Of a stretch of DNA of 64,000 bases, positions 54,090-62,753 are shown in pieces. The DNA is from Colwellia psychrerythraea 34H (GTDB lineage Bacteria; Pseudomonadota; Gammaproteobacteria; Enterobacterales; Alteromonadaceae), in assembly GCF_000012325.1 (NCBI RefSeq), contig NC_003910.7:1426001-1490000 (forward strand). Reading direction: 5' to 3'. Numbering within the stretch: the stretch's first letter is position 1; every line of letters begins with the position of its first letter. The notes below the pieces were generated by a model. The model was not told the DNA's origin and did no database searches. It saw only the letters and a list, made by a program, of their open reading frames with translations. The position numbers and the translations under genes were made by a program.

Positions 54090-56153
54090 CTACCAAATAC
54101 GAACGCGTTCATCTTCTGCTAAATACAAAGCATCACCTGGTTTTACGTCAAACGCTTTGTACCATGCATCATGGTTACGCGGTGCTTGAGCACGAAAACG
54201 ACCTGGCGCATGCGTACCACCACGAAGCTGGTTTAACATACTTTTTTCAGTGCGTTTTTCTTTCCATACTTGTGCCCAAGCTAAGAAGAAACGTTGATCA
54301 CCGGTAACACCGTTAATAACCGGTGCCTCTTTGCCATTTAAGCTTAATCGGTAAGCATGGTAAGCCATAGATAAACCGCCAACATCGCCAATATTTTCGC
54401 CTAAGCTATTGCGGCCGTTAACAAAGTTATCAGGAATAGGCTCATACTTATTGTATTGTGCAACGAGTTGGTCTGCTTTAGCATCAAAAGCATCACGATC
54501 TTCATCAGTCCACCAGTTACGTTGAATACCATTAGCATCTGACTTTGAACCTTGATCATCAAAACCGTGACCCATTTCATGACCAATTACTGCACCAATT
54601 GCACCGTAATTAACAGCGGCATCGGCATTTGGATCGAAAAATGGTGGTTGTAAAATTGCTGCAGGAAATACAATTTCATTAAATGAACTGTTGTAATAAG
54701 CGTTTACACGTTGTGGTGTCATACCCCAGCGATTACGGTCGGTTTTCTTTAACTCTTTGGCAACGCTATCAGCATTAAAAAATTGACGAAGATGTTTGAT
54801 GTTACCAACCAAGTCATTTTTAGAAATGGTTACGCCATCAAACTCCTGCCATACATCAGGGTAACCAATTTTAGGATTAAATGCGGCAAGCTTAGCATGA
54901 GCGTTAACTTTGGTTTCTTCACCCATCCAATCAAGTCCATCGATACGTTGGCCTAGTGCAGTACGTAAGTTTTCAACGAGTTGAGCCATTTGTAGTTTTG
55001 AACTTTCAGGGAAGAAACGGGCGACATACACTTTACCAATAGCAAAACCTAAAGATTCAGTATCAGACATTTCGCCGATAGCGCGCTTCCAACGTGGACG
55101 AGGCTCTTGCTGACCACTTAACTCTTTGCCATAAAAAGCAAAGTTAGCCGCATAAATATCTTCAGATAATAAATCGGCATTACCACTAATAGTATGGAAG
55201 GTTAAATAGTCTTGCCAAATCGATAATGGCTCTGAATTAACCAAAGCGATCATTGCTTTAACTGGTTCAGGCTGAGAAATATTAAGCTGTGGCACTTTGT
55301 AGCCAGATTGAGCGAAGTAAGTATCCCAGTCAAAATCTGGGTATTGTTTAGCTAATTCGGTACGTTGTACTTGGTTTAAGGTTAGGTCGCGATTACGTTT
55401 TTTCTCACGTGGCCAATGACCTTGAGCAATTTTAGTTTCTAGCGCTAAAATTTGTTCAGCACGTACTTGACCGTTTTCAATGCCAGCAAAACTCAACATA
55501 GTAACGATATGTTCTACATAGGCATTCCGTGTTTTCTCAAATCGTTCACTTTCTTCTAAGTAGTAAGAACGATCAGGAAGACCTAAACCACCAGCACCAA
55601 CAGACATTTCATATTGATTTGGGTTTAAACGGTTAAACCACATATAACCGCCAATCGGAGACTTAGCACCTGTTAACCATGCTTCACCAAATATTTTGGT
55701 TAAGTCTTCAGTATTTTTTACTGCGCTAATTTGGTCTAAAGTCGATTGGATCGGACTGATGCCTAATTTATTAACGGTTTCAGTGTCCATATAGGCTTGA
55801 TAAAAATCAGCCACTAATTGTTCATCGGCGTTTAAATCAGTACGGCTAGAAATATCGTCAATAATTTCTTTTACTTGTGTTTCGCTTCGCTCAGCTAAAC
55901 CCGTAAAAGCACCAAAACGTGTTTTATCGGCAGGCATTATATAATGGTCATACCAAGTACCACTAGCATACATAAAAAAATCATCACCAGGTTTTACTAT
56001 TTCATTACGGGCGCTTAAATCAACACCGAAGCTTCCTAGTTCGGCTTTACTGGCCATAGTACTTTTATTACTGTTGTCATTACTCGCGTCAAACATGCCA
56101 CAACCGCCAATAACGGTAGTTGCTAAGGCAATGGCTATCAAAGTTTTTTTCAT
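54090..56153 (-). CDS. pepO: M13-family zinc metallopeptidase (PepO/neprilysin-like lipoprotein)
   Basis: 687 residues. The leader ends at a lipobox-like VIGGCGMF. The M13 N-terminal lobe contains PGDDFFMYASGTWYD and GLPDRSYYLEE. The catalytic domain contains NAYYNSSFNEIVFPAAIL, the zinc motif His525-Glu526-Met-Gly-His529 and Glu586 in GENIGDVGG, and ends with WYKAFDVKPGDALYLAEDER. It degrades oligopeptides in the periplasm or outside. A leader hairpin region precedes it and a terminator follows. Confidence 0.94.
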   Translation of the reverse strand: MKKTLIAIALATTVIGGCGMFDASNDNSNKSTMASKAELGSFGVDLSARNEIVKPGDDFFMYASGTWYDHYIMPADKTRFGAFTGLAERSETQVKEIIDDISSRTDLNADEQLVADFYQAYMDTETVNKLGISPIQSTLDQISAVKNTEDLTKIFGEAWLTGAKSPIGGYMWFNRLNPNQYEMSVGAGGLGLPDRSYYLEESERFEKTRNAYVEHIVTMLSFAGIENGQVRAEQILALETKIAQGHWPREKKRNRDLTLNQVQRTELAKQYPDFDWDTYFAQSGYKVPQLNISQPEPVKAMIALVNSEPLSIWQDYLTFHTISGNADLLSEDIYAANFAFYGKELSGQQEPRPRWKRAIGEMSDTESLGFAIGKVYVARFFPESSKLQMAQLVENLRTALGQRIDGLDWMGEETKVNAHAKLAAFNPKIGYPDVWQEFDGVTISKNDLVGNIKHLRQFFNADSVAKELKKTDRNRWGMTPQRVNAYYNSSFNEIVFPAAILQPPFFDPNADAAVNYGAIGAVIGHEMGHGFDDQGSKSDANGIQRNWWTDEDRDAFDAKADQLVAQYNKYEPIPDNFVNGRNSLGENIGDVGGLSMAYHAYRLSLNGKEAPVINGVTGDQRFFLAWAQVWKEKRTEKSMLNQLRGGTHAPGRFRAQAPRNHDAWYKAFDVKPGDALYLAEDERVRIW

Positions 56154-56557
56154 AGAATAACTCTCTTTTTAAATTAATTAGTAATACGGTTTATAGCGAC
56201 ACTAAAAAAGCATCTAAGTGTTGATGTATCAACTAAGATGTCGGGATTGCTTCATTACTTTTTTAAATATTAATTATTCGCTTATAGTTAACGGTACCAC
56301 TTTGAACCCTGACATTTTCGCGTATGTTAATAAAATGTCAACCTAGATACGTTTAACGGTAGGGTTTACTCGACGAGGTCATTGTTACTCTACCGTTACA
56401 TATATCTATTTATTGAGGGGGAAAACAAACAATAGTTATGCATGGTCTTTTGTGAATTACGCTCCTGACCCGTCATTCTCAGTCAAATCATCTTTGCAAT
56501 TATTGATTTTGCTAGGTATAAAGACGGCCACGATTTGTTATTTTATGAGTTAGTTTG
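56154..56557. other. Divergent promoter region of pepO and the PAP2 gene
   Basis: No gene. It has two inverted repeats: CATCT...AGATG around 56211-56240, with TTGAT/ATCAA inside, and TAACGGTAG (56354-56362) with CTACCGTTA (56390-56398). Either could be a regulator site. Confidence 0.5.
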
Positions 56558-57082
56558 GTGAAAACACTTTCATTTATATTTTTATTACTGGTTACAGTTC
56601 CCGTACTTGCAAAGTCTTCTTTAGAAAAATCAGGAGACATCATCCACTTACTTTTACCTGCAACGGCCCTTGGCGCAACCTTGGTAATAGAAGATGATTA
56701 TGAAGGCAGCTGGCAGCTTATAAAAACAGGCGTTGTTTCTCGCGTGGCGGTGGAAGGGTTAAAGTATGGCGTTGATAAAGACAGACCAGACGACTCTGGT
56801 GATGACTCTTTTCCGTCAGGTCATACGGCTGATAGTTTTGCAGCAGCAACCTTTATTCAACAACGTTATGGCTGGAAGTGGGGTATTCCTGCTTATATCG
56901 GTGCGACTTTTGTGGGTTATAGTCGAGTTGAAAGCGATAAACACTATCTAGAAGATGTTCTAGCGGGTGCTGCGATAGGTATCATTTCAGGCCTATATTT
57001 CACAGAACCCTACTCAGGCATTACCATTTCACCTACAGCTAAAAGTGGGCATTACGGCATTAACTTCAGCGGCACCTTTTAA
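56558..57082 (+). CDS. PAP2-superfamily phosphatase
   Basis: 174 residues with a hydrophobic N-terminal leader and all three acid-phosphatase motifs: KYGVDKDRP, SFPSGHTADSF and SRVESDKHYLEDV. The enzyme probably removes phosphate from a lipid phosphate or undecaprenyl pyrophosphate at the periplasmic face. I start at GTG 56558; a TTG one codon before is in frame. A DUF2956 gene follows 32 bases later, possibly in the same transcript. Confidence 0.87.
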   Translation: MKTLSFIFLLLVTVPVLAKSSLEKSGDIIHLLLPATALGATLVIEDDYEGSWQLIKTGVVSRVAVEGLKYGVDKDRPDDSGDDSFPSGHTADSFAAATFIQQRYGWKWGIPAYIGATFVGYSRVESDKHYLEDVLAGAAIGIISGLYFTEPYSGITISPTAKSGHYGINFSGTF

Positions 57083-57114
57083 CCAGTTTAGTTACGTTAT
57101 AAGAGATTTTATCT

Positions 57115-57429
57115 ATGAATAATAAAGTATCACAAGAAACTCAAGAGCAAGCGCTCAAAGTTGCCAAAGGCACACAAAAAAAAGGGCAAACAAAAGAGCA
57201 AACTAAGCTCATTGCCCAAGGGATAGAAAAAGGTATTTCAGAATATAAAAAACAGCAAAGTAAAAAGTCACGTGAACGAGATAAAGACCGTAAACAGCAA
57301 GTAAAGCAAAAACAGCTGCTCACAGAAGACACCACTGAGCTGACCGAAACTCAAAGTAGCAATTACTTACCTTGGATACTATTAGGTGTTAGTTGGCTTG
57401 GTTTTATTGGTTACATTTTCTTGAGCTAA
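57115..57429 (+). CDS. DUF2956 small membrane protein
   Basis: 104 residues: a Lys/Gln-rich helical region (ETQEQALKVAKGTQKKGQTK, KSRERDKDRKQQVKQKQ) and a single C-terminal membrane helix (YLPWILLGVSWLGFIGYIF). This is the DUF2956 family of gammaproteobacteria. Tail-anchored in the inner membrane, function unknown. Confidence 0.87.
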   Translation: MNNKVSQETQEQALKVAKGTQKKGQTKEQTKLIAQGIEKGISEYKKQQSKKSRERDKDRKQQVKQKQLLTEDTTELTETQSSNYLPWILLGVSWLGFIGYIFLS

Positions 57430-57489
57430 TGCGTTAAAAAATAAATTAACTAACCCGTTACTTGTTTACTTAGCTGGTAAAGCCGATTG

Positions 57490-58524
57490 TTAAAAGGCCG
57501 CTAATCGTTCAATTAGCCAAAAGGTTGCTGTGATACCGCAAAGGTAACTAATTGGTAAACGCAGCATGGGTAAGGTTAATGGCTTATGTTGTAGCCATTT
57601 ATAAAGTACTGATGCGAACTTAACCAATAAAAATAGTGCCAAAACAAAAATTAACTGACCTAATTCTACGCCGATATTAAAACTCAATAATGCTAATGAT
57701 TTTTCCGTTTCGGGTAGCCCTATATCACTCAGTACTGCCGCAAAACCAAATCCATGAAGTAAGCCAAAACTCGATGAGACCAAGACCGGATAGCGTAAGC
57801 TTAAACTGTGCTGTTTGTTTTTGGCTATCTCCCAGGCTAAAAAAATAATACTTAATGCGATAACCGCTTCTACTGGCTCAATTGGGATAACCATGACATT
57901 TGTTGCTGACAAAAATAGTGTGATTGAATGAGCTATGGTAAAACCTGTAATGGTATAGAGTAGTTTTTTTCGCGTACCTGAGATATACACCAAACAAGCA
58001 ACAAATAATAAGTGGTCTAAACCAATGAGAATGTGTTCTATACCAATTTCTATATAGGTAATCGCAGTGTCAAAGGTACTTAGTGAGACCACTTTTTTTA
58101 TCAAGTATTCAGGAGTATCTACATTGAGTATGGTTGTTAGGGTGTCTTTATTCACTGCTATTATTCGAACGAGTATATCGCCCTTTGATCTTTCAATGCC
58201 GTCAATGCTGAGCATCATTCCTGATAACCCCGTTGCTCGATGAAATCGGCTATATTCGATATAAGCATTATTAACGACATGTTTTCTTGTTAAACCTAAC
58301 TGCTGACTATTCTTAGGTAATACAAAGCTAATTTTTTCTTTTTTACCATTGCGAAGTGGTACTTTCCAAACCACGTCAAAATCTGTGTCACTAGTTGCGG
58401 TAATTGTTAGTGAGGCCGGCCTCATGTCATCGGCGAGTACTTGGCTGCAAAAGAAAGTCAAAAGTGGTAACAGCAACGTAAAACGTAATAGCCTTTTTAT
58501 TTCTACCTGCATAGCAAAGATCAT
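57490..58524 (-). CDS. HupE/UreJ-like membrane protein
   Basis: 344 residues. A signal-like leader is followed by an exported beta-rich N-terminal half (about 30-155) and seven or so membrane helices. The latter carry HupE_UreJ_2 signatures IEIGIEHILIGLDHLLFVAC, ITGFTIAHSITLFLSA and SSFGLLHGFGFA with paired histidines. Relatives may move nickel or cobalt or act near hydrogenase; this longer class, often beside a parvulin and DUF3604, is uncharacterised. ATG 58524 lies five bases beyond the stop of the parvulin gene. Confidence 0.85.
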   Translation of the reverse strand: MIFAMQVEIKRLLRFTLLLPLLTFFCSQVLADDMRPASLTITATSDTDFDVVWKVPLRNGKKEKISFVLPKNSQQLGLTRKHVVNNAYIEYSRFHRATGLSGMMLSIDGIERSKGDILVRIIAVNKDTLTTILNVDTPEYLIKKVVSLSTFDTAITYIEIGIEHILIGLDHLLFVACLVYISGTRKKLLYTITGFTIAHSITLFLSATNVMVIPIEPVEAVIALSIIFLAWEIAKNKQHSLSLRYPVLVSSSFGLLHGFGFAAVLSDIGLPETEKSLALLSFNIGVELGQLIFVLALFLLVKFASVLYKWLQHKPLTLPMLRLPISYLCGITATFWLIERLAAF

Positions 58525-58528
58525 CAAA

Positions 58529-59359
58529 TCACTCCGCCTTAGCTGCAGGTTCTTGCGCTATGGTATAACTTTTTAGTAGGCGTTCCTCAAAGCTTGCTTT
58601 GGCGCTTTGTAAGTTTTTATATTGCCAATCCGATAATACCGTTGATTTTATTGATTCAAAAGCTTTATTGACCGCAGGACTTCTTTGTTCGATTAAAACA
58701 AAGTGTACGCCATGTGAAGATTCGATAGGCCCAGACCATGAAGATAAAGGAGCATGGATTAATTGTTTGCTAAAACTTTTGCCAAATAATCTATCTATTT
58801 GCACAGAATCTTTATTGGTTACTTGGTAAGGGAGGAATTTCAGGTCGCCTTGTGGTGTTTTACCTTGTTTGATTGATAGTTGCTGCAGAACAATTTTTTG
58901 TTGTAATTCATCGTGATTACCATCAATGGATAAATGAACTTGTTGAAAGCTTAGCACTTGCTGGGTTTGATAGTTTTCAATATGTTGCTGATAAAATTGC
59001 ATTAACTCTGTATTGTTTGGCTCTTTAGTCGTAACAAGATCTTCAATCAAAAACTCTATTTTTTGTCTTAAACGTCTATCAATTACTTTATCACCCCTAT
59101 CCATATTTAATGCGCGTGCTTCACGAATATACATCTCATTAACCGCGTAGTGAAGTGTTGCATTTTCTAACTCTTTTGCTAAAGGGGCACGGTTCCAGCG
59201 AGTTAAAAAGTTTTGTTTAATTTGTTCTATTCGCCCTTGGCTGATGGTAATTGTATTCGGGTTGTCATCTTGTGCATTAAGTTGTTCAAAGATAATAAAT
59301 AACAAAATAGCAATAACGAGGAAGTGAACCAGTGGTTCGGTAATCAGTTTTTTAAGCAT
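58529..59359 (-). CDS. Parvulin-type peptidyl-prolyl isomerase
   Basis: 276 residues: a single N-terminal membrane anchor (FLVIAILLFIIFEQLNAQ), a SurA/PpiD-like helical region (FLTRWNRAPLAKELENAT), and a rotamase domain (about 130-245, with VLSFQQVHLSIDGNHDE, GDLKFLPYQ, and GPIESSHGVHFVLIE). It would fold an exported partner at the periplasmic face. Tightly upstream of the HupE-like gene. Confidence 0.87.
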   Translation of the reverse strand: MLKKLITEPLVHFLVIAILLFIIFEQLNAQDDNPNTITISQGRIEQIKQNFLTRWNRAPLAKELENATLHYAVNEMYIREARALNMDRGDKVIDRRLRQKIEFLIEDLVTTKEPNNTELMQFYQQHIENYQTQQVLSFQQVHLSIDGNHDELQQKIVLQQLSIKQGKTPQGDLKFLPYQVTNKDSVQIDRLFGKSFSKQLIHAPLSSWSGPIESSHGVHFVLIEQRSPAVNKAFESIKSTVLSDWQYKNLQSAKASFEERLLKSYTIAQEPAAKAE

Positions 59360-59429
59360 AGTATGAGTAGTAATATAAAGTAGATGTAAAATAATAAAAA
59401 TTAATGGTCTATTGTCAGTGATTGGATGA

Positions 59430-59461
59430 AAGCTCTGGGAGTTATCACACTCACAGAGCTT
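59430..59461 (-). promoter_or_regulatory. Hairpin between DUF3604 and parvulin genes
   Basis: AAGCTCTG pairs with CAGAGCTT, extended inward by GAGT/ACTC across a one-base mismatch. The T-run is poor, so it may be an attenuator or an mRNA-stabilising hairpin that separates expression of the two genes. Confidence 0.5.
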
Positions 59462-59466
59462 GATTC

Positions 59467-61377
59467 TTATTTAGCTGAATACCAAATTGGCGAAGAATAA
59501 GCGCGTTCTTGACCAACAAGTTCTGCTTCTTTAGGTAATACAGCACCTAACCTTACTTTATCGTATAACACCCATCGCGGTGTTGGGATTTCGATAACAC
59601 GGGTGTAGTAGAATGCCGACTCATTTTTATCAAAGTCAGGATCGGTCCACACTGTAGATAACTGTGCATCACCAATGCTATTTGTCCAAGTCGCCGTATT
59701 TAAATCAACGGTGTTACCTACTGCCTTTTTAGTACGGCCTGAGCTGTCAATGTTACGCCCATCAGAAACAGCAACATCATAAACACGCTCATGTAATTTA
59801 CCTGATTTATCTAACCAGCCTTTGATGACTTGAATACGATCAAGGTAAGCGCTTTTCGGATCTCTCATAGCATAAACCATAAAAGAAGGCGCTTTGTTAG
59901 ATTTTTGCTTAACAAGATCACCGCCCATTGGTACACCTTTCGCGTAGCCTACTTTTGCCGGATCATTGGCTTGTAAATCTTGTTTGTTATAATCCCAACC
60001 ACCAAAGAATCGAACTGTCATGCGAGGGCCCGTGGTACCGTAAGTTTCTTTACGCTCCATGGCATCAAATAATGCGCCACGGGTATTTTCATGTGCCCAA
60101 ATACCGGTATAACCAGAAGAAACTAACTTGTAACCCTCAAATGCACCTAAATCAGATGAAACAAATGGATGGTTAATACGATCTTTTGAGGGTTCAACAC
60201 TGGTAGATTTACCAAAGAAGTTATCTTCATCAGCAGTTGCTAATGAGGTATGGCTGTCTGTTGCGCCACCAAAACCAAATTTATAGGGGTTATAACCCAA
60301 TTTTTTCTCTAACAGTAACCCTTGTTTAAGCGCTTCACGGGCATATTCGCCTTTAAGCATTTCAGGTTGTTTCTTTTGGGAAATATCTAAATTACCCACA
60401 TCCCAGGTTTCATAATCAGCAAATTCATCTTCAGGTGATAAATAAGGGTGTGCTTCACCATCACCTTTTATTTGGGTAATTTCGTAATGCGGTTCCCATT
60501 TAGCGCGGAGTTTTACATAATTTTTATCAACGGTGCCACCAGCATAAGTTCCTTCGGTAGGAAACATCCAACCATTTGATAAGTTACCGTTATGTGAAAA
60601 TGCAAAAGCTCTACCGCCAGTATTTTTTTCATAATCTTCTAACCATTGATATAGCGCTAACGGATCAGTACTACCGAGTGGTGGTTGTGTTGTTAAAGGC
60701 TCAACTTTTAAAGCTAAATCGGCATTATCACGAAGAATAACATTTCGATGTAAGTTGAAACCTTTAGGCACTGAGGTCCATTCAAAACCGATAAAAGCAG
60801 TAAAGAGTCCTGGCTCATTATGCTCTTCTGCGGCATTGACTATGGTTTTCCATATACGGTTAAATACTGCAGAGCCAGGGCTGTATTCTTTCACCAGTTG
60901 CTTAGGTAACGTCATTTGAGCAAAGTTACCGATTAAATCAAAAGCAGCTTCGCCAGCGGCTTTACCACCTTTTTTAAACCCTTCATGCCATTCTTTAGCC
61001 TTGGGTATGGCTAAAATATTATCGGTACCATTTTGAATATCCGTGGCAATACCCATTAAATCTGAATGGTCAGTCACAATTAACCAATCTAGCGGGCGGG
61101 CAAGTTTTACTGGAATACCTTTCGCGGAGTTAATTTGTTCGCCTCGGGCTAAGCGATAGGCATCATCAATACTAACGGTATTACCAAATAAGCCAGCATC
61201 AAGTGATAGACCGGTATGAAGATGAGAATCGCCCCAATACACATTATTAGGTTGCGTATTATTCGCACGAGGCGAATATTTTTTATCCGCTTCGGTTGTT
61301 TGTGAAGCTAACGCACTTTGCCCAGCGGCAAGTACGCAAGCAAGGCTAACGGCGGTAACAATCTTATTATTCAGCAT
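59467..61377 (-). CDS. DUF3604 exported protein (PHP-like)
   Basis: 636 residues with a signal peptide (ending SALASQTT). The N-terminal region has the DUF3604/PHP-like metal pattern [17 protein letters not shown] and [12 protein letters not shown], then [32 protein letters not shown] and [13 protein letters not shown]; the C-terminal part is beta-rich. The histidines suggest a metal-dependent hydrolase, but no activity is established. The gene is the first of the DUF3604, parvulin, HupE series. Confidence 0.87.
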   Translation of the reverse strand: MLNNKIVTAVSLACVLAAGQSALASQTTEADKKYSPRANNTQPNNVYWGDSHLHTGLSLDAGLFGNTVSIDDAYRLARGEQINSAKGIPVKLARPLDWLIVTDHSDLMGIATDIQNGTDNILAIPKAKEWHEGFKKGGKAAGEAAFDLIGNFAQMTLPKQLVKEYSPGSAVFNRIWKTIVNAAEEHNEPGLFTAFIGFEWTSVPKGFNLHRNVILRDNADLALKVEPLTTQPPLGSTDPLALYQWLEDYEKNTGGRAFAFSHNGNLSNGWMFPTEGTYAGGTVDKNYVKLRAKWEPHYEITQIKGDGEAHPYLSPEDEFADYETWDVGNLDISQKKQPEMLKGEYAREALKQGLLLEKKLGYNPYKFGFGGATDSHTSLATADEDNFFGKSTSVEPSKDRINHPFVSSDLGAFEGYKLVSSGYTGIWAHENTRGALFDAMERKETYGTTGPRMTVRFFGGWDYNKQDLQANDPAKVGYAKGVPMGGDLVKQKSNKAPSFMVYAMRDPKSAYLDRIQVIKGWLDKSGKLHERVYDVAVSDGRNIDSSGRTKKAVGNTVDLNTATWTNSIGDAQLSTVWTDPDFDKNESAFYYTRVIEIPTPRWVLYDKVRLGAVLPKEAELVGQERAYSSPIWYSAK

Positions 61378-61654
61378 AACCAGTCCTTGTAAGAATCTAA
61401 CAACAATAACTTATAGTACAAAATTACACCTAAGGTTAGCTGGTGATTATAGTTGTGTAAAGTAGGAAAGGGGTTACTTTTCAATACTCAACTTGAAGAT
61501 AGCTGACTATGATTTGAATTTATTCGATGATCTGATCAACTCAGTACTGGCTTGTTTACTTTATAACAACTAATTAGAAAAGTTATGATCTATGCCTAAA
61601 CATGAATATTTTGAATTTGTAAAAATGCTGTTTTATTTTTAATAGAGTCTAGTG

Positions 61655-62622
61655 ATGAGTTCTTGGCCAGAATATGTAACTGCTTTACCTGATGGACATC
61701 CTGTAAAAGTTTACTTTGAAGAAAATCTGTTGGTTCAATCTTTACTTTCAGAGATATGTGCAATAGATGCGCAAGTTGATTTTGAATTATTTTTTAATGT
61801 ATTTAATCAACTATCTGGTGTTGAAAAGCGCTTTACTCGAAAAGAAAACCAGCTTTTCCCTTATTTGGAGAAACATGGTTGGACAGGACCTAGCCAAGGA
61901 ATGTGGGCATTTCACGATGAAATACGAGATTTATTCCGTGAAGTAAGGGGCTGTATAGAAGCAAAGTCACTTAATAAAGTCACAGAATTGTCAAACGTAT
62001 AGACCGTGAATTATTTCACCTAATGGAGATAGAAGAGCACAGACTTTTTCCAAATGCCCTTGAATTATTAAGTGAAGAAGATTGGCAAGAGATGCGAGAA
62101 GGGGATATGGAGATTGGTTGGATGTTAGCTAAAGAGCCAGTACCTTACCCAGCAGAAGAGTACGTGCATCCTGGCGAAGATAGGCGTAAACGCCGTTTAC
62201 CTTTTTCAACCGACGATCGTATTCGCCTTGATGAAGGCTATATTTCGACAGAGCAGTTAAACCTGATGTTGCAGTTTATGCCAATAGATCTTACCTATGT
62301 TGATGAAAATGATATCGTAGTTTTTTACAATCGCGGTGATAACCGTGTGTTCCCTCGCTCTGCTGGTATTATTGGTCGGGAAGTTAAGTTCTGTCACCCA
62401 CCTAAGTCAGTCGATCACGTTTTGAAAATTCTTGAAGAATTTAAAAAGGGTACCCAAGATAAGGCTGAATTTTGGATTAACTTTAAAGATAAGAAAATTC
62501 ATATTCGTTACTTTGCTATTAGAGATAAAGAAGGCACTTACAAAGGTGTTATTGAAATGTCGCAAGATATCACTGAGATTTTGAAAATAGAAGGTCAGCA
62601 ACGATTACTTGATTGGGGCTAG
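61655..62622 (+). pseudogene. DUF438 hemerythrin-PAS protein gene with a frameshift
   Basis: The first frame (61655-62002) encodes a hemerythrin-like helix bundle (WPEYVTALPDGHPVKVYFEE, GVEKRFTRKENQLFPYLEKH, GMWAFHDEIRDLFREV). The second, in another frame, opens before 62023: RIDRELFHLMEIEEHRLFPN, then a PAS domain (LNLMLQFMPIDLTYVDENDI, FFKNRGD-like YNRGDNRVFPRS, EMSQDITEI). Together they match one DUF438 protein of about 320 residues with the two His-rich halves of one iron site. The frames meet around 61990-62005 and differ by one base. It may be a true mutation or a sequencing error. Confidence 0.82.
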
Positions 62623-62753
62623 TGATATCTCAGTTAACTGTATCTCAATTAAAATAATAAAATTCACAAAAGCATAAAGCTAATATTAGTAAGGCAGGGT
62701 GGTTATTTACCACAATACCTTTTTCTGAACAGAGTTAACTTATTCAATATCGC

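Noticed and set aside
61985..62005. Programmed frameshift as an explanation for the split DUF438 gene
   Set aside because: No slippery heptamer or following structure was seen; mutation or sequencing error is simpler.
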